Origin: Craterostigma plantagineum | Lineage: Eukaryota; Streptophyta; Magnoliopsida; Lamiales; Linderniaceae | Direction of reading: 5' to 3' | DNA: 64,000 nucleotides | NCBI GenBank assembly: GCA_027422505.1 | Contig: JAPQWV010000127.1 | Coordinates: forward strand, 372,001 to 436,000 | Part shown: positions 33,512 to 43,908 of the stretch, piece by piece | How the letters are laid out: every line of letters starts with the position of its first letter | Numbering within the stretch: the stretch's first letter is position 1 | Translations under genes and position numbers: made by a program | Notes under the pieces: model-generated | What the model saw: the letters and a program-made list of their open reading frames with translations, nothing else | What the model was told of the DNA's origin: nothing | The model's database searches: none

Positions 33512-35971
33512 TTATTTTGGTGGATAGTCTATGTTGATCGAGTTTTCTTTCCAAACATCTCGATCGTTGTACACCTTGGGCTCCGCTCTTCCTGGTGATA
33601 GTGTCTGCATCATCATGTGGGGTCGATGGTTCTCCTTTTTTCGCCATACGTAGATGGCACCCTCTGTGTAGTCTTTCGGACGGGGTTTCTTCTTTTTCTT
33701 TGGTGGGACCACCTTCTTGTTAGATTTAGAGCCACTGCTCTTTTTAATCCATGGCGTCCATCTGTTAAAATTCAACACAGAAGAAACTATGTTATAGTTA
33801 GATTTAGTCCCGTTCCCGTTCGCCGCATCTATTCGAGCTTCAGCCTTAGTGTTCTCGCGGTCTTTCAGCTTGCTGGTATTCTCTCCAGACAAGTTGTACC
33901 TGAAAGACTCAGAACACTTAAAAGCACAAGGGTCAAAGATATCGATAAAGGAGCAATAATCATCAGTAGGGCGTTTCATAGATTTATAAACATCGAATTC
34001 AACTTTCTCGTCCCCTACCTGCAAAATAAGTTTACCGTTACCGACATCAATGATAGCTCTTGCGGTGTTTAGGAACGGCCGTCCAAGTATCAATGGGAGG
34101 TCATCGTCTTCTTCCATATCCAACACAATAAAATCAGCCGGGAAGTAGTGCTCTCCTACTTTCACCAATACGTCTTCCATTTTTCCTCGTGGATACGTGA
34201 TTGATCTATCGGCGAGCTGGAGGATTGTCGATGTGGGTTTCGGCTCGCCAAGTCCCAATTTCCTAAATAATGAAAATGGCATTAAATTAATACTCGCGCC
34301 AAGATCGCATAACACATTATTAAATGAAAGAGATCCAATAGAACAAGGAATAGAGAAACTCCCTCGATCCTTAAGCTTCGGCGGAAGCTTCTTCTGTAAT
34401 ATAGCTGAACATTCCTCGGTGAGAGCAATTGTTCCGTCTTCTTCTAACTTGTTTCTCTTGAATAGTAGATCCTTCAGGCATTTGGCGTACTTAGGCATCT
34501 GCAACAAAGCCTCAACAAAAGGGATATTAACTTCAAGTTTTTTAAATATATTAATGAAACGATCAAAATCTTCATGATTCTTCCCTTTTCGTAAAGCCGC
34601 TGGATATGGAGGTCGGATTTTTATCGGTGGGAGTGGGTTGACCTTCTTATCCTCCAAGAATGAATCTGGCTCGTCTTCGACTTTTTCGGCCTGCTTGTCC
34701 TTTTCAGGGTCGTGAACCGTAGTGTTTGTGGCCGTGAACTCTCTCTGATCGGATGTCTCCGTCTCTTTTGCTTTCTTCACCTTCTTCGTCTCTTGGAACA
34801 ATTCAAGCTTCTTTCCACTTCTTAATTCAATGACATTCGCGTACTCTCGAGGGTTCTTCTCGGTGTCGCTCGGAAGTGTGCCAGGCTTGCGCTCGGCCAT
34901 TGAACTTGTTAAATGTCCAATTGTAGTCACCAGACTATGCATTGTATCCTCTATCTTGTTTAGCCGTTCGTCTGTCTTACGATTCTGACTGCCTTGATAG
35001 TCCGTTAATTTCTCAAATGCTATCTCCCAATCGGCCTTTTGTTTTGGTGGTGGCGCGCTATGCTGACTTTGAATTTCTGGAGGCTTCACGTAGTGCGAGT
35101 TGCCATAAGATAAATTAGGATGACCTCTCCAACTCGGGTCGTATGTGTTCGAGTAGAAGTTCTTTTGCCTCGACTGGATTTGTTTCACTTCCTCGGGGTT
35201 CTTGGCTTGCATCATGTCTAGTCTCCGGTGTATAGCTTCAAATTGCGCCTCCAGTGAGCTACTAATCTCATATACCCCAGCCGTCCGACGGTCCAAATCT
35301 TGCTCAGTATATCTTGCAGGGTAGGCCGCGATCCTCTCGATGGCTGAAAGTGCGTCCGCATCGTCGAGCTCCATAAAGTTCGTGCTGCATCCTCCGTCGA
35401 TGATGCGCTTGTTCTGCGTGCTAAGTCCCAAGAAGAACGACTGCATTTGAACGCTCAAGGGTATGCTGTGGTTCGGGCATTGTCTGAGAAGGCTCTTGTA
35501 TCGACTCCATGCATCACTCAACGTCTCGCCTCCTTCTTGTTTGAAGTTCACAAGCTCGCTCCTTATCTCGCTAGTCCTCGAGAGTGGGTAATACTTGCCC
35601 AAGAAACACTCCACCATCTGTTCCCAACTAGTGATGGATGCGTGTGGCAGTGACGAAAACCACTCTGACGCTTTTCCTACAAGAGAGAAAGGAAAAAATG
35701 TAAGTCTTATAACCGTAGTAGATACCCCATGATACTTAATAGTTCTGCAAATCTGTTGAAATTTGGTGATGTGGGCATTTGCATCCTCATTAGTTAGCCC
35801 ATGGAATTGGACCGCTCCTGTCACCATATGCAGAGTCACAGGCTTGATTTCGAATTGATTGTTAGGTCCTTCGGGGATCACTATCGGGTCATTATCGTCG
35901 AAGGGGCCTGGAAGCGCTCGACTTAGTAGAGTGGGTCGTGGGGGAATCTCCTGGTGTTCTTGATTCTCCAT
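33512..35971 (-). CDS. Athila/Tat-type gag-protease polyprotein, copy 2
   Basis: An intact 819-codon ORF, same as the copy at 22689-20230 except Ser538 for Ile and at least one silent change (TTCAGGCAT for TTCAGACAT on the plus strand). Capsid-like gag domain, linker and DLGAS protease are all present and pol is absent. Other Athila-type gags read GSF at this point, so Ser is the likely ancestral state and copy 1 carries the change. Confidence 0.9.
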   Translation of the reverse strand: MENQEHQEIPPRPTLLSRALPGPFDDNDPIVIPEGPNNQFEIKPVTLHMVTGAVQFHGLTNEDANAHITKFQQICRTIKYHGVSTTVIRLTFFPFSLVGKASEWFSSLPHASITSWEQMVECFLGKYYPLSRTSEIRSELVNFKQEGGETLSDAWSRYKSLLRQCPNHSIPLSVQMQSFFLGLSTQNKRIIDGGCSTNFMELDDADALSAIERIAAYPARYTEQDLDRRTAGVYEISSSLEAQFEAIHRRLDMMQAKNPEEVKQIQSRQKNFYSNTYDPSWRGHPNLSYGNSHYVKPPEIQSQHSAPPPKQKADWEIAFEKLTDYQGSQNRKTDERLNKIEDTMHSLVTTIGHLTSSMAERKPGTLPSDTEKNPREYANVIELRSGKKLELFQETKKVKKAKETETSDQREFTATNTTVHDPEKDKQAEKVEDEPDSFLEDKKVNPLPPIKIRPPYPAALRKGKNHEDFDRFINIFKKLEVNIPFVEALLQMPKYAKCLKDLLFKRNKLEEDGTIALTEECSAILQKKLPPKLKDRGSFSIPCSIGSLSFNNVLCDLGASINLMPFSLFRKLGLGEPKPTSTILQLADRSITYPRGKMEDVLVKVGEHYFPADFIVLDMEEDDDLPLILGRPFLNTARAIIDVGNGKLILQVGDEKVEFDVYKSMKRPTDDYCSFIDIFDPCAFKCSESFRYNLSGENTSKLKDRENTKAEARIDAANGNGTKSNYNIVSSVLNFNRWTPWIKKSSGSKSNKKVVPPKKKKKPRPKDYTEGAIYVWRKKENHRPHMMMQTLSPGRAEPKVYNDRDVWKENSINIDYPPK

Positions 35972-36025
35972 TATTCCTGCGAAAAAAAAATAGGTGAAAA
36001 AAAATGAAAATAATAAACAAAAGAA

Positions 36026-36089
<64 letters not shown>

Positions 36090-36134
36090 CTAAACCAAAA
36101 CTGGAATAAAATCCTAAAACTAATAATACCGCTG

Positions 36135-36152
36135 TCCCCGGCAACGGCGCCA
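36135..36152 (-). other. Primer-binding site, tRNA-Asp type
   Basis: Identical 18-bp site beside truncated LTR h, the counterpart of 22835-22852. Confidence 0.85.
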
Positions 36153-36158
36153 AAAACT

Positions 36159-37175
36159 TGACACGCTCAAATTCTAGCAAGTGTACTAGGTCGTGCAAGT
36201 AGTATAAAACGGACAAAGTCCGAGTATCGATCCACGAAGACAGCTCGATTAATTCTAAGAAAATATTCCTAATTCTAGTTTAAACTAACGGAATTTTTAT
36301 AGTTTTGATGATTTGATAAAAGCGATAAAAGACGCAAATAATAAAATAAACGCAAATAAAATAAATGAGGATAGAGCAATTAACGACGACGTGATTAAGA
36401 CACATGCTCGGCACAAATTACTCCTATGTCTTCATGCAATATCATCTATCTAATCAACATGAATCAAGTCAAGGTAGAATTTCCTAACATACGTGCTACT
36501 CGTTTGTCCCGCAATAGCAACCCTACGTAAATAGAGAACCAATCAACTATATGTCTATATGACTGTAGTTCCTATACGTGCCTTCGATCTTCGTGAAATT
36601 CCCCGAGTTTAGACGCTTTCGGCGCCTAAGGTCTCGGAAACCACACATACGAAACCGAATTCCATCTCTGGTCGGTTTTACGTAGTGGTATTCAATGTTT
36701 TGTTCTAATCGGTCTAATCACTTAGTCCGTCTCATAAACCAATCAATAATCATACGCATGGAGGCCAATCACACGTACGCATATGAAGCACAAACAAAGA
36801 ATACGTAACTCAAATCATGTGCTTAAATAAAATAATAATTGCATTAATACGTAGTCATAATCCGACCTAACATGGTCTAAATCACAAAAGAAATTAAGCT
36901 AACATGGGAATAAACGAAATCAACAATGAATCGAAAGAAAACATTGTTGAAAACGAGGTAATAAAAGTATAGAATTCGCCCCTCACGATGCTCGAGTCGT
37001 CACGTATCGCCGCGGCGTCTTCCGTCGTGAGAACGACGGAGAAACGCCTTGGAGACCCTCGGGATCGCTCTTAGCTTTCTCTAGTCTTCTTTGCCGTCAA
37101 GAGTCTTCTCCTCCCAGCCGAAATAATTCGCAGCGCTCGGCTCTCTTTCTTTTATTCGCTGCGCCAAGCTATCTC
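36159..37175 (-). repeat. LTR h, truncated (1017 bp)
   Basis: Third truncated LTR, with the same break at GCTATCTC and the diagnostic T shared with a and d. It lacks the U3 promoter region. Confidence 0.88.
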
Positions 37176-37511
37176 CCAATCGGCTTTTTCTTTTTGGGGC
37201 GGATCAATCTGTTGTTGGGCATATTTCTGAATTAATGGTTGCTCGTACGACCCTGCCATCTTCTCGAGCGCTATCTCCCAAGCGGCCTTTTCTTTTTGAG
37301 GTGGAGTAAAGTAATCATGCGAGGGAGAAGGTGAATAGTTGCCAATGTAAGAGTAGCAATTCTCCCCTCGTCCATCATACCACAATCGTGGAGGCTCGTA
37401 ACGATTATACTTGCATTCACTAGTGAGATGTCGGCATCCGCAAAAGTCGCACTCCAGTTCATCATCGCATGTCGCATAGGTCTCGGGAGAATATTGCGAG
37501 TATCGCTGCAT
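37152..37511 (-). CDS. 119-aa zinc-knuckle ORF, copy 3
   Basis: Identical to the other two copies. In this position it lies directly downstream of the rightmost full LTR and its primer-binding site, so a transcript from LTR i would carry this ORF first and the gag ORF (35971-33512) second. Confidence 0.6.
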   Translation of the reverse strand: MQRYSQYSPETYATCDDELECDFCGCRHLTSECKYNRYEPPRLWYDGRGENCYSYIGNYSPSPSHDYFTPPQKEKAAWEIALEKMAGSYEQPLIQKYAQQQIDPPQKEKADWEIAWRSE

Positions 37512-37699
37512 CCCTTATCCCACAAAAACAAACGAGAAAGATGAGAGTATCAAAGTATATAAAAATAATAATAGTAATAATAATAATAAGAATAATGATG
37601 ATAACAATAAAAAATAAAATAACTAAAAGGTCTAAACTAAAACTTAGAATAACTCCTAGGACTAATATACCGCTGTCCCCGGCAACGGCGCCAAAAACT
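37176..37699 (-). mobile_element. Knuckle-ORF internal segment X, copy 3
   Basis: A 524-bp copy of the knuckle segment. The A-rich leader near 37610 differs by small indels from the other two copies. Confidence 0.8.
37676..37693 (-). other. Primer-binding site, tRNA-Asp type
   Basis: Identical site beside full LTR i, the rightmost and therefore outermost 5' LTR of the array. Confidence 0.88.
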
Positions 37700-39203
37700 T
37701 GACACGCTCAAATTCTAGCAAGTGTACTAGGTCGTGCAAGTAGTATAAAACGGACAAAGTCCGAGTATCGATCCACGAAGACAGCTCGATTAATTCTAAG
37801 AAAATATTCCTAATTCTAGTTTAAACTAACGGAATTTTTATAGTTTTGATGATTTGATAAAAGCGATAAAAGACGCAAATAATAAAATAAACGCAAATAA
37901 AATAAATGAGGATAGAGCAATTAACGACGACGTGATTAAGACACATGCTCGGCACAAATTACTCCTACGTCTTCATGCAATATCATCTATCTAATCAACA
38001 TGAATCAAGTCAAGGTAGAATTTCCTAACATACGTGCTACTCGTTTGTCCCGCAATAGCAACCCTACGTAAATAGAGAACCAATCAACTATATGTCTATA
38101 TGACTGTAGTTCCTATACGTGCCTTCGATCTTCGTGAAATTCCCCGAGTTTAGACGCTTTCGGCGCCTAAGGTCTCGGAAACCACACATACGAAACCGAA
38201 TTCCATCTCTGGTCGGTTTTACGTAGTGGTATTCAATGTTTTGTTCTAATCGGTCTAATCACTTAGTCCGTCTCATAAACCAATCAATAATCATACGCAT
38301 GGAGGCCAATCACACGTACGCATATGAAGCACAAACAAAGAATACGTAACTCAAATCATGTGCTTAAATAAAATAATAATTGCATTAATACGTAGTCATA
38401 ATCCGACCTAACATGGTCTAAATCACAAAAGAAATTAAGCTAACATGGGAATAAACGAAATCAACAATGAATCGAAAGAAAACATTGTTGAAAACGAGGT
38501 AATAAAAGTATAGAATTCGCCCCTCACGATGCTCGAGTCGTCACGTATCGCCGCGGCGTCTTCCGTCGTGAGAACGACGGAGAAACGCCTTGGAGACCCT
38601 CGGGATCGCTCTTAGCTTTCTCTAGTCTTCTTTGCCGTCAAGAGTCTTCTCCTCCCAGCCGAAATAATTCGCAGCGCTCGGCTCTCTTTCTTTTATTCGC
38701 TGCGCCAAGCTATCTCGTTCTTTGTATTCGCTCGAGGCTCTTTATAGGAAAAGCCTCCATATCTTTTCGCATATTTGAATATTTATATTCAAGATTTCAA
38801 TCAGAGATGAAAATAGTTGATTGGACCTTTTCTTCCTCCAAATTCGTCCATGTAGCATCCGACTAAGTCGCCTCTCTCACGTGAGATAGCTTCAAAAAGC
38901 ATTCAAATATTTGACTTGGATAGCCTCGAATTGCGTGCGGATTTATATCTATAATAAGCTTTCGTGACTTTCCTTTTGTCTCCAACTTGCCTAGCTTCTC
39001 TTTAATTATCAAAATAAATTAAATGCATTAGCTAAAAAAATAGAAACATTAGTAAAATATCTCGCTTACTGCTATTATTATCGAACTAATGCCAAATATG
39101 AAATATACCCGTAAATCTTAGAATGTGCAATGATATTTTTATAAATAACGACTAATAAAGTGTTTTTACGGGTACAAAATTAATGTATTAGCCTAACTTA
39201 TCA
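37700..39203 (-). repeat. LTR i, full length (1504 bp), right edge of the array
   Basis: Complete LTR ending ...TTATCA, followed at once by the GGGTA target duplication. It is the outermost 5' LTR in element orientation. Confidence 0.93.
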
Positions 39204-39208
39204 GGGTA
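39204..39208. repeat. Right target-site duplication of the array (GGGTA)
   Basis: Matches 12511-12515 exactly. After it the sequence continues CCATATAG, in keeping with the GTACC-rich host DNA on the left side. Confidence 0.9.
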
Positions 39209-39678
39209 CCATATAGATGCGTAACGTGGTACGCTACACACATATAAAAAGGTACGTTATGACCGGAAAAGTGGTACGCACAGTCGAACGAGTTCTTATT
39301 TAAAAAATTTTCTGACATGGGTATTGACTTGCAAATTTTTTAGTTTTTTTCTATATATTCACCTTAAATTTTTAGGATTATTATATAGAATGTGGTAAGA
39401 GTAAGACCTTAGACCCATCTCTAAATTACAGTTGCTGCAATATCTAAAGCAGTAGAGAAATGAACGCTTTCCAAAATGTACCAAGACATGATGAGAAGCT
39501 TCGCTGCATTTGTTGATGAGATAATCAAATTATTACATTATTTATTATTAATAATCACGATATATGTAAACATGACATGTCCATAGACCCTTTTGATGTG
39601 AATTTTCTTCTTCCCAATACAAGTCTTTGTCGCACATGATGTCTTCTCACCTCCCAAAGTGTAGACTAAGAAGAGGGC

Positions 39679-39683
<5 letters not shown>

Positions 39684-39716
<33 letters not shown>
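39684..39716. repeat. (AT)n microsatellite
   Basis: About 16 AT units in a nearly perfect run. Confidence 0.9.
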
Positions 39717-39718
<2 letters not shown>

Positions 39719-39903
39719 CTTTCTTTTCACATTATACATTGCATTGCATTGCAATTTGCATGCATGCCGAACAAATAAAATTTAAGATTTAAGCAATATA
39801 TAGCTTCTAGTCTAGTCTAGCCAACGGGTGAAAAATTATGCATAGAATAATTAATCTAATTAATGCATTTCCTTATTATTATTATTACGACTACTATTAT
39901 TAT

Positions 39904-40216
39904 GGGTAAATTATCATTTAAGTCCCCAAAGTGATTAAAAATAGTTTCCAGGACCTCTAAGAAAAAATTTTAGTTTAAAGGACCAACTTTTCGTAAAATT
40001 TAAAGATAAGGACCAACTGTTATAAAGTGTGTATGAATTGTTATCGGATGATCAATTTCTGTTATTTTCATAACAATGAACTGTTATTGTGGGAACAATG
40101 AATTGTTACTGCAGACCAATAAATTGTTACTGAATAATCGGGTCCTTAAAACTAATTTTTTTTCTGACAGGGCCTGAACAAAAATTTCAGACCCGGGGAC
40201 TGAACGAAATTTCCCC
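39904..40216. mobile_element. Mutator-like MITE with 9-bp target duplication
   Basis: A 313-bp element with imperfect terminal inverted repeats of about 22 bp: GGGTAAATTATCATTTAAGT on the left and the complement of ACTGAACGAAATTTCCCC on the right. It is flanked by TATTATTAT at 39895-39903 and 40217-40225. A 9-bp duplication is typical of Mutator-like elements. The flank is an ATT repeat, so the duplication could be partly fortuitous. There is no coding capacity. Confidence 0.65.
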
Positions 40217-40670
40217 TATTATTATTCCATATCCATTAAAGGGCCCATGAGCTGAGTTATGACATTTCTTCATTTACAATTACACGGTCAAAGTAATCAA
40301 AGTTATGAAAATCCTGAAATTGAACGAAATAAATATATCAGGATAATTCGTTCCCAAACAAAAAGGAAAAAAGAAATAAAATACAGCATAGAAATCTTTC
40401 ACAGCCTTGTCAACACAGTTGTACGTAGTACTAACAATCTTTGGGAGAAGAGTTTTTTTTTTTTTGGCACTGATATATATCTTCTTTTGTCACATATTGC
40501 TACTGTTAGTCATTGTTCAACAGTGTTTATTTTGGACCAAACTCAAGACTTAGCCAGTGGGCACTGTCCATTTCATTACAAAATCAAACACTCCTCTCTA
40601 AAATCTCATTTCTTCGTCTCTTTTAATGTCGTCACAGAGATTTCTCTAAGTTGCTTGCCACTGCATTGCC

Positions 40671-42918
40671 ATGGAAAGCGACAAGTACATGGAAACTTCG
40701 ACTTTTTTCTCCTCTCACGTTGTAAGAACACTCCTTTACAACCAAGGTTGCACATTCTTTTCTTGTCCCCATTTTTGCTGCGTTTTCTAAACAAGTTATA
40801 TTGTATTGTGCGTCGTAATCCCAGGGCGGTGGTAGATTAGAGGGCACGAAGAACCCTTTCTTGTTGGATTCTTACGCCGACGCCGATCCTCTCTGCAAGC
40901 TGAACCTCAAAGAAACCTCGGATTTTGTCAGGTCTTTATCTGTCGTCGGAGGCAAGAATATTGCGGCGGAGAACGGTGGGATTCTTGAATTTTCGACTGC
41001 TGCTCAAAGGGTCAGGGATAACGGCGTCGCCGGCAGCGTTGGATCCGTTACGAGGAGGCTCGCCGTCGAAGCTCCTCCGACGCCGGGCAGGCCTGTGTTC
41101 AGCTTCAGCCATGGAAGCTTCTCTAGAAAGAGCTTTCCGTCGAAGTGGGACGACGCCGAGAAATGGCTGTCGTCGTGTAACGACTCTCCTGGCCGTAGCA
41201 GCGCCGTCGCCGCCGATCATCATGGCCTGGTTTTGAGGCCTTATGAGCCTGCGAAGACGTACACCAGGCAATGCAGTGGGTACAAGCCACAGCTGTACGG
41301 CGGTGGTGGTGGTGGTGTTTGTGGTGGTGCAGCTTTTCAGGGGACGTTAATGCTCGATAATAATTCGTCAGCTGCCATTGTTGATGAGCTTTCACTTTCA
41401 GCTTCGGCTGGTTTACTTCTAAAAGGTAAAGTGAAGCCCTTTCTTTTTTCTCGAGAGATTTCTGTAAGAAAAAAAAAAAAAAAAAGCTTTCGTGTACCCC
41501 ACTTCTGTTCTTCTGTCGTTTTCACATGGCTTCTGCTGCTGTAATAACGTTAAAAAGGTGTTTGAAGTACTACTACATGAAAGTGATGATCTTTCTTTCT
41601 CATCGTCTTTGAGATCAACTCACTAATGATGCTGCAGATAAGTTCCCAAACGAGCCATTGCAAGAGAGTTTCTTGTTCGGAAATCGCTCGAACTTAGCAG
41701 ATAATAATAATCCTCCAAAGTTAGAAGGCACTTTAAAGCACAGAGATGTCGGCACGGAGATGACTCCCCTCGCCAGCTCGAAAACTTCGAGGTGTCCGAC
41801 GCCATTCAAGAGCCCTTCGCCGGCGCGTCACAACACGCCGGAGAATCGGTCCGGCCCACTGGCTCCGGCGAGCACCGACAGCAGCAGCTCGAACACGGTG
41901 GAGCTGCAAGAGTGCCACCTGGCAAAGCTCAACTTAGGGACTCAGTTTGGGACGAATTGGAGCTCAAGGGAAGAGGAAGAAGAGGACGTGTCGAAGAGCC
42001 TCCGCCATTTTGAGATGAGCGCTGAGTTTCGCAAGAGCGTTTCCGAGTCGAGGGCGGCGCCGGCGCCGGCGCCGCCTTGCTTGTGGGAAGAAGATAAAGC
42101 TAAGAGCTGTCTAAGGTTAAGTAGTTTTATTAAGACCTTTGTTCCAAGACAAGTTTATGTTCATGATTTTTAGCTGTTAAAAATTCTCAGGTATCAGAGA
42201 GAACAGGCCAAGATTCAAGCATGGGTTAACCTTCAAAGTGCTAAAGCAGAAGCAGAATCAAGAAAACTCGAGGTAATACTTCTTACAAGCAAGTATGTGT
42301 CCCAAACAACAAAAAAAAAACTGATCTTTTCTTAGCAAGATCTGGGAAATCTTGAAAGATGCAACGTGGAAAAGCCCATTCCTCTGTCTGTTATATTACA
42401 AAAAGTCTTTACTGTATAACATTTTTGGCTTCATTCATTCCATCCCATCCCACATAGAGCCAAACGCCAGTCAAGGACACACACATACCATAGTGCTTTG
42501 CTTCCCCTTTATTTTACAGTCCCTTTTTTTCTGCACAGTTTTCTTGATTATGTGTAATGTTAAAGGTGATAATCTCACCAAAAGAGGAAGTCTTTCCATT
42601 CTTTTATGGGCTTTTTCTGTCTGGTTCTTGACAGACGTGATCCACTCATAATAATATGTTCATTAGTTACTATTCTTAATTGATTAGGTGAAGATACAGA
42701 AAATGAGGTCGAACCTCGAAGAGAAGCTGATGAAGAGAATGGCGAACGTACACAGAAAAGCCGAAGAGCTGCTAGCAGAAGCTCAGTTCCAACACTCCGA
42801 TCAAGTACTAAAGATTTCTCAGAGGAGAGCGTGTAAGAGAAACATTAAGCCTCAGTTTTCGGGCAACAAGTCTTCTTGTGGATGCTTCCCATGTAGTGGT
42901 AATAATAACAGCTTTTAG
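40671..42918 (+). CDS. Remorin family protein with long N-terminal region
   Basis: Five exons give 480 aa: 40671-40721, 40825-41425, 41638-42115, 42191-42272 and 42688-42918. All junctions are GT-AG and phase-consistent. The first exon encodes only 17 residues. The N-terminal ~370 residues are Ser/Pro-rich and disordered-looking; near residues 245-275 is RDVGTEMTPLASS followed by SP/TP sites, a block shared by long-type remorins and likely phosphorylated. The Remorin_C coiled coil spans about residues 377-460 (YQREQAKIQAWVNLQSAKAE, KLEVKIQKMRSNLEEKLMKR). The C-terminus holds CGCFPC, a likely S-acylation and membrane-anchor site. Remorins organise plasma-membrane nanodomains; the specific role of this one is unknown. 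Arabidopsis At1g53860 is a recalled remorin near RAP2.12, which may reflect the same ancestral neighbourhood. Confidence 0.88.
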
Positions 42919-43908
42919 TTGGGAGAGAGAATTAGAGAAAGAGAGCATCAGAGAAAAGATTGGAACGGACATTAGCTAGCAAGATCAAAGCTCCATGCAT
43001 ATGCATCAGATTGTGATTTTAAACGTTAGCGAACATGCAAAATTCTCATCAAGATTTGGTTTTTAATTTCTGGGACTGTCCGTAAAAGATGTTTTTGGAT
43101 GTTAGGACCCAATCAAAGGAACAAACAAGGCTCTGATCTGACACTGCATTTGCATTGATATTAGCGCAAAACAATGCCCCACATCGGAAAAAGACGAACT
43201 ACATAGAAACAAAATAAATACTTGAAAGTCTGATAAATTTACGAGAAAGCAGAGCAATGGTAAGAACAGAGTATGGGAAAGATACTGTTCTTTACGTATA
43301 CGTATTATAAAGCTTACAGTGTAAAAGCTCACTTTTCTCAGTAATCACTTGTACCATCCGTTTTATTACACATACTATCTATTGCATTCCATTCCATCTC
43401 TGCAGTTAAAAGCTCCATTGCTTTATCTGAGACATAATTACCTATGTGAGTGAGTAGAATGGAAACTGTAGGATTTCTTTGTTATACTGTTGAGTGGGCT
43501 GTCACCTTTTTTCTTTTCTTTTTTTGTTTTTTTCGTTTTTCCTTGAAAGAGGTAAGAAGGCTGCACCGCCCTGAAAAAGGTGAACCTAATCTTTTTTGGG
43601 AGCTTGGATTTCCATGGATTTTATAAACTTGACAATAAAAAATTCAAGATTTTCACTTGCCAATTTCATAACATCACAATTTGGTTTCCTTACGTTAGAT
43701 TCGCCGCTTATCCCCTCTTCTGACATATAAATGCAAAAATTGCACAAGTGTAAAAATTGCCAACTCCAAGCGACCAATCCAAAACTGCAATCTGTTATTC
43801 AGAGATAAACATGTTTACTGTTACTACCTTTATAGCCCGCCCACGATAAAGGTAGTCACAAAAACAAGGGTGAGAATCTCTATCTGATAAGGAAGAAAAC
43901 TTAAAATA
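42919..43908. other. Intergenic spacer between remorin and OBL1-like genes
   Basis: Holds the remorin 3' UTR and the lipase promoter. I see no gene, transposon terminus or strong repeat. A short minus-strand frame (43777-43586) has no recognisable motif. Confidence 0.5.

Larger units (their letters stand above)
31784..36158 (-). mobile_element. gag-protease internal segment G, copy 2
   Basis: A 4375-bp copy of 18501-22858. The size difference comes mostly from the leader (AAT)n tract, about six units longer here (near 36027-36087). The same three polypurine-like motifs and 3' untranslated region are present. Confidence 0.88.
12516..39203 (-). mobile_element. 26.7-kb tandem multi-LTR array of non-autonomous Athila/Tat-type retrotransposons
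   Basis: The block has nine LTR copies, all in the same orientation and read on the minus strand, with LTR ends TGATAAGTTA and GAGCGTGTCA. Left to right: truncated LTR, knuckle-ORF segment, LTR, short segment, LTR, gag segment; then truncated LTR, knuckle segment, LTR, short, LTR, short, LTR, gag; then truncated LTR, knuckle segment, LTR. One GGGTA duplication bounds the whole block and none occurs at internal LTR junctions, so this is one insertion expanded by recombination between LTRs rather than serial nesting. Every primer-binding site matches the 3' end of tRNA-Asp, as in Athila elements. Coding capacity is gag and protease only; no reverse transcriptase, RNase H or integrase frame exists, resembling TR-GAG elements. 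Copies are nearly identical, indicating recent expansion. Confidence 0.92.
39209..40670. other. Intergenic region between the array and the remorin gene
   Basis: AT-rich DNA holding an AT microsatellite (39684-39716) and a Mutator-like MITE (39904-40216). The right end is the likely remorin promoter and 5' UTR. A 193-codon frame starting at 40259 runs through remorin exon 1 in another frame and is not credible. Confidence 0.6.

Noticed and set aside
12516..39203. CRISPR-like or satellite array interpretation of the repeated block
   Set aside because: The repeats are 1.0-1.5-kb LTRs with TG/CA ends, tRNA-Asp primer sites and gag ORFs, and the whole is bounded by a target duplication, so it is a retrotransposon array in a plant genome.
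12516..39203. Pure assembly artefact as the explanation of the array
   Set aside because: Copies differ by consistent substitutions, a gag residue change and microsatellite lengths, which argues for real copies; but exact copy number remains unproven without long reads.
40259..40840. 193-codon plus-strand ORF over remorin exon 1
   Set aside because: It crosses the remorin first exon and intron in a different frame, with no motif; the splice-consistent remorin model explains the region.
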